Origin: Flavobacteriaceae bacterium Ga0077528
GTDB lineage: Bacteria; Bacteroidota; Bacteroidia; Flavobacteriales; Flavobacteriaceae
Assembly: GCA_001464475.1 (NCBI GenBank)
Contig: LNDX01000002.1
Coordinates: forward strand, 1 to 64,000
Length of the DNA stretch: 64,000 nucleotides
Direction of reading: 5' to 3'
How positions within the stretch are numbered: position 1 is the stretch's first letter; every line of letters starts with the position of its first letter. Positions 62,670 to 64,000 of this stretch are shown here, piece by piece. A model generated the notes under the pieces. That model had not been told where the DNA came from and did not search any database. It worked only from the letters and a program-made list of their open reading frames with translations. The position numbers and the translations under genes are program-made.

Positions 62670-63345
62670 TGATTATATAAGATAATTTTTCTCTATTAAT
62701 AATAGAATTTACAAAAAATAAATAGGAAAAAATTTGACATGAAAAATGAATTGAATCGAAAATTAACAACTTAGCCTGAAAATTGTATAGTATATAAAAA
62801 ACATCCGATATTAAAACACAAAAAGCACACAAAAGTAAATACAAATTGGAAGTAGTTACTTTATTAATGATTTTATATGAAGCCAAAAATGAGATTAAAA
62901 ATAACGCTATTCCATAGATTGCTATTTTCACTTGTAAACCTTCAGTAAATTTAAAAATATCAACTACAGTATGCCATAAATATCCTAAAAAAAGACTCAC
63001 AATTAACATTGATATTAAGTTGAAAACCGTTGGTCTAAATTTTTCAATCCTTTTTAACATTATAAAAATTAATAAAATATTACATATAAAAAAAGGTATA
63101 ATTAAATATTGAATCTCATCTTTAAAATCAAAAATCCCAATAGAATCGCCTATAAAATTAAAAAAAAGATATGCACAGGATAAAAAATCTACTTTCTTTA
63201 CATTTCCAATATAGTAAAAAAACAAGACAGGAATTAGCATCGATTTTGAAAACAATTTCAAACCATAAAGCTCAAAAAAGTTAGCAAAAATTGCAACAAC
63301 ACATAAAATTAAATATCCAATTAAGGCAATTCTATCAATTTTCAT
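62650..63345 (-). CDS. YhhN-like membrane protein C
   Basis: A 231-residue protein with about eight hydrophobic helices, the third tandem paralogue. The SKSMLIPVLFFYYIGNVKKVDFLSCAYLFFNFIGDSIGI region aligns with the KP-L segment of the other two. Its ATG overlaps the end of ligA by 11 bases, so all three membrane genes appear to hang on the ligA transcript. Confidence 0.8.
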   Translation of the reverse strand: MKIDRIALIGYLILCVVAIFANFFELYGLKLFSKSMLIPVLFFYYIGNVKKVDFLSCAYLFFNFIGDSIGIFDFKDEIQYLIIPFFICNILLIFIMLKRIEKFRPTVFNLISMLIVSLFLGYLWHTVVDIFKFTEGLQVKIAIYGIALFLISFLASYKIINKVTTSNLYLLLCAFCVLISDVFYILYNFQAKLLIFDSIHFSCQIFSYLFFVNSIINREKLSYIINDNSRN

Positions 63346-64000
63346 TTATCATTTGTATAAAATCGTCTTCCGATATGATGGAAATCCCGAGTTGATTTGC
63401 TTTTTCTAATTTGGCAGGTCCCATATTATCTCCTGCAACCACAAAATCAGTTTTTGCAGAGATTGAACTTCCTACTTTTCCTCCATTATCCTCTATGGCT
63501 TTCTTTAAGTCATCTCGAGAAAATTTTTCAAAGACTCCTGAGACTACAAAGGTTTTTCCAGAAAGTTTTACTGTTGCATTAGGATTAAATTTTTCAATAA
63601 TTTCAAATTGAACTCCAAAAGATTTGAGTCGTTCAATGATAATTCTATTCTCTTGATTTTCAAAAAACTCAATAACACTTTGAGCAATTCTATCTCCTAT
63701 TTCATCAACTAAAATTAAATCCATTACAGAAGCCTGACTTAAAGCATCTATAGTTTTATAGTGTTTCGCTAATTTCTTAGCAACAGTTTCTCCAACATAT
63801 CTTATTCCTAAAGCAAACAAAACTCTTTCAAAAGGAATCTCTTTTGACTTTTCAATTCCATTAACCAGATTTTCAGCACTTTTTTGTGCCATTCTTTCTA
63901 ATGGAATAACATCCTCTACTTTCAATTCATACAAATCGGAATAATCTTTTACTAATCCATTATTGAATAATAAAGCTACCGTTTCGCCGCCTAGACCTTC
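63335..64000 (-). CDS. ligA: NAD-dependent DNA ligase, C-terminal part (runs off the window)
   Basis: The frame stays open to the last base of the window on the minus strand, so only the 3' end (221 codons) is seen; the start lies outside. Visible are the EGLGGETVALLF segment, helix-hairpin-helix repeats (about residues 25-145 of the visible part: LYELKVEDVIPLERM, LFALGIRYVGETVAKKLA, LILVDEIGDRIAQSV), and a BRCT domain at the end (LSGKTFVVSGVFEKFSRDDLKKAI ... MGPAKLEKANQLGISIISEDDF). The ligase seals nicks with NAD. The TTG-coded Leu at 63934 is internal. Confidence 0.96.
   Translation of the reverse strand, partial: EGLGGETVALLFNNGLVKDYSDLYELKVEDVIPLERMAQKSAENLVNGIEKSKEIPFERVLFALGIRYVGETVAKKLAKHYKTIDALSQASVMDLILVDEIGDRIAQSVIEFFENQENRIIIERLKSFGVQFEIIEKFNPNATVKLSGKTFVVSGVFEKFSRDDLKKAIEDNGGKVGSSISAKTDFVVAGDNMGPAKLEKANQLGISIISEDDFIQMINEN

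Noticed and set aside
63332..63934. ligA fragment as a complete gene starting at 63934
   Set aside because: The codon at 63934 is TTG and the frame continues in ligase sequence to the window edge, so it is internal.
1..64000. tRNA, rRNA, tmRNA or insertion-sequence genes
   Set aside because: No cloverleaf, rRNA core segment, transposase or terminal inverted repeat pair was seen; a dedicated search could not be run.

Overview
This window is a stretch of a low-GC Bacteroidota chromosome, almost certainly a Flavobacterium or a close relative in the Flavobacteriaceae. The reasons are two proteins ending in type IX secretion (T9SS) sorting domains, an RprX/RprY-type two-component pair, families common in this group (DUF6705, DUF4835, DUF6913, VF530, DUF3857, DUF1015), almost no Shine-Dalgarno sequences, and many TAnnTTTG promoter boxes. 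No rRNA, tRNA, CRISPR array, insertion sequence or phage module is visible. Product names rest on reading the translated proteins and on family knowledge; no database search was run.

Layout. 1-1337: the 3' end of a large gene with a possible JAMM-like terminal domain, then a DUF6705 protein. 1512-5906: glyA and fahA (divergent), a lipoprotein, and YtxJ. 6257-11133: a T9SS-exported YCF48-repeat protein and clpB. 11414-21422: an accessory block of secreted and membrane proteins. Its core is a tight seven-gene operon: a YD-like protein, three WG-repeat proteins interleaved with a VOC-fold and a DUF1801 protein, and a TonB-C-terminal-domain protein. 21477-31479: M1 peptidase, an N-acetyltransferase, an ABC ATPase with its membrane partner, VF530, a subtilase lipoprotein, a beta-barrel protein, smpB and an XRE-Fic protein. 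31515-43512: DUF3857/transglutaminase protein, pcm, an oxidoreductase, 3-hydroxyacyl-CoA dehydrogenase, DUF1015, DUF6572, YggS, an exonuclease/GIY-YIG fusion, miaA and an acyl-ACP thioesterase. 43543-53002: rprY-rprX, a glycosyltransferase-CoaE fusion, a 1333-residue T9SS protein, and fabV. 53064-59473: a conserved minus-strand run, DUF6913-dapA-bamD-rpoZ-coaBC-DUF4835-recN, which links outer-membrane assembly, transcription, CoA synthesis and repair. 59522-64000: a 5'-nucleotidase split into two genes in reversed domain order, three tandem YhhN-like membrane proteins, and the 3' end of ligA.

The most unusual signal is not a gene. At ten places (5436, 11884, 12583, 13475, 35996, 37996, 39297, 40244, 40401 and 42744) the DNA is built from degenerate 7-base words in tandem, with a different word at each locus. 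The arrays run from stop codons up to the next start codon, and one lies inside the yggS coding sequence. Three of them form a hairpin plus promoter in front of accessory genes, and one of these hairpins carries a compensatory base-pair change. The closest known parallel is the heptanucleotide STRR repeats of cyanobacteria.
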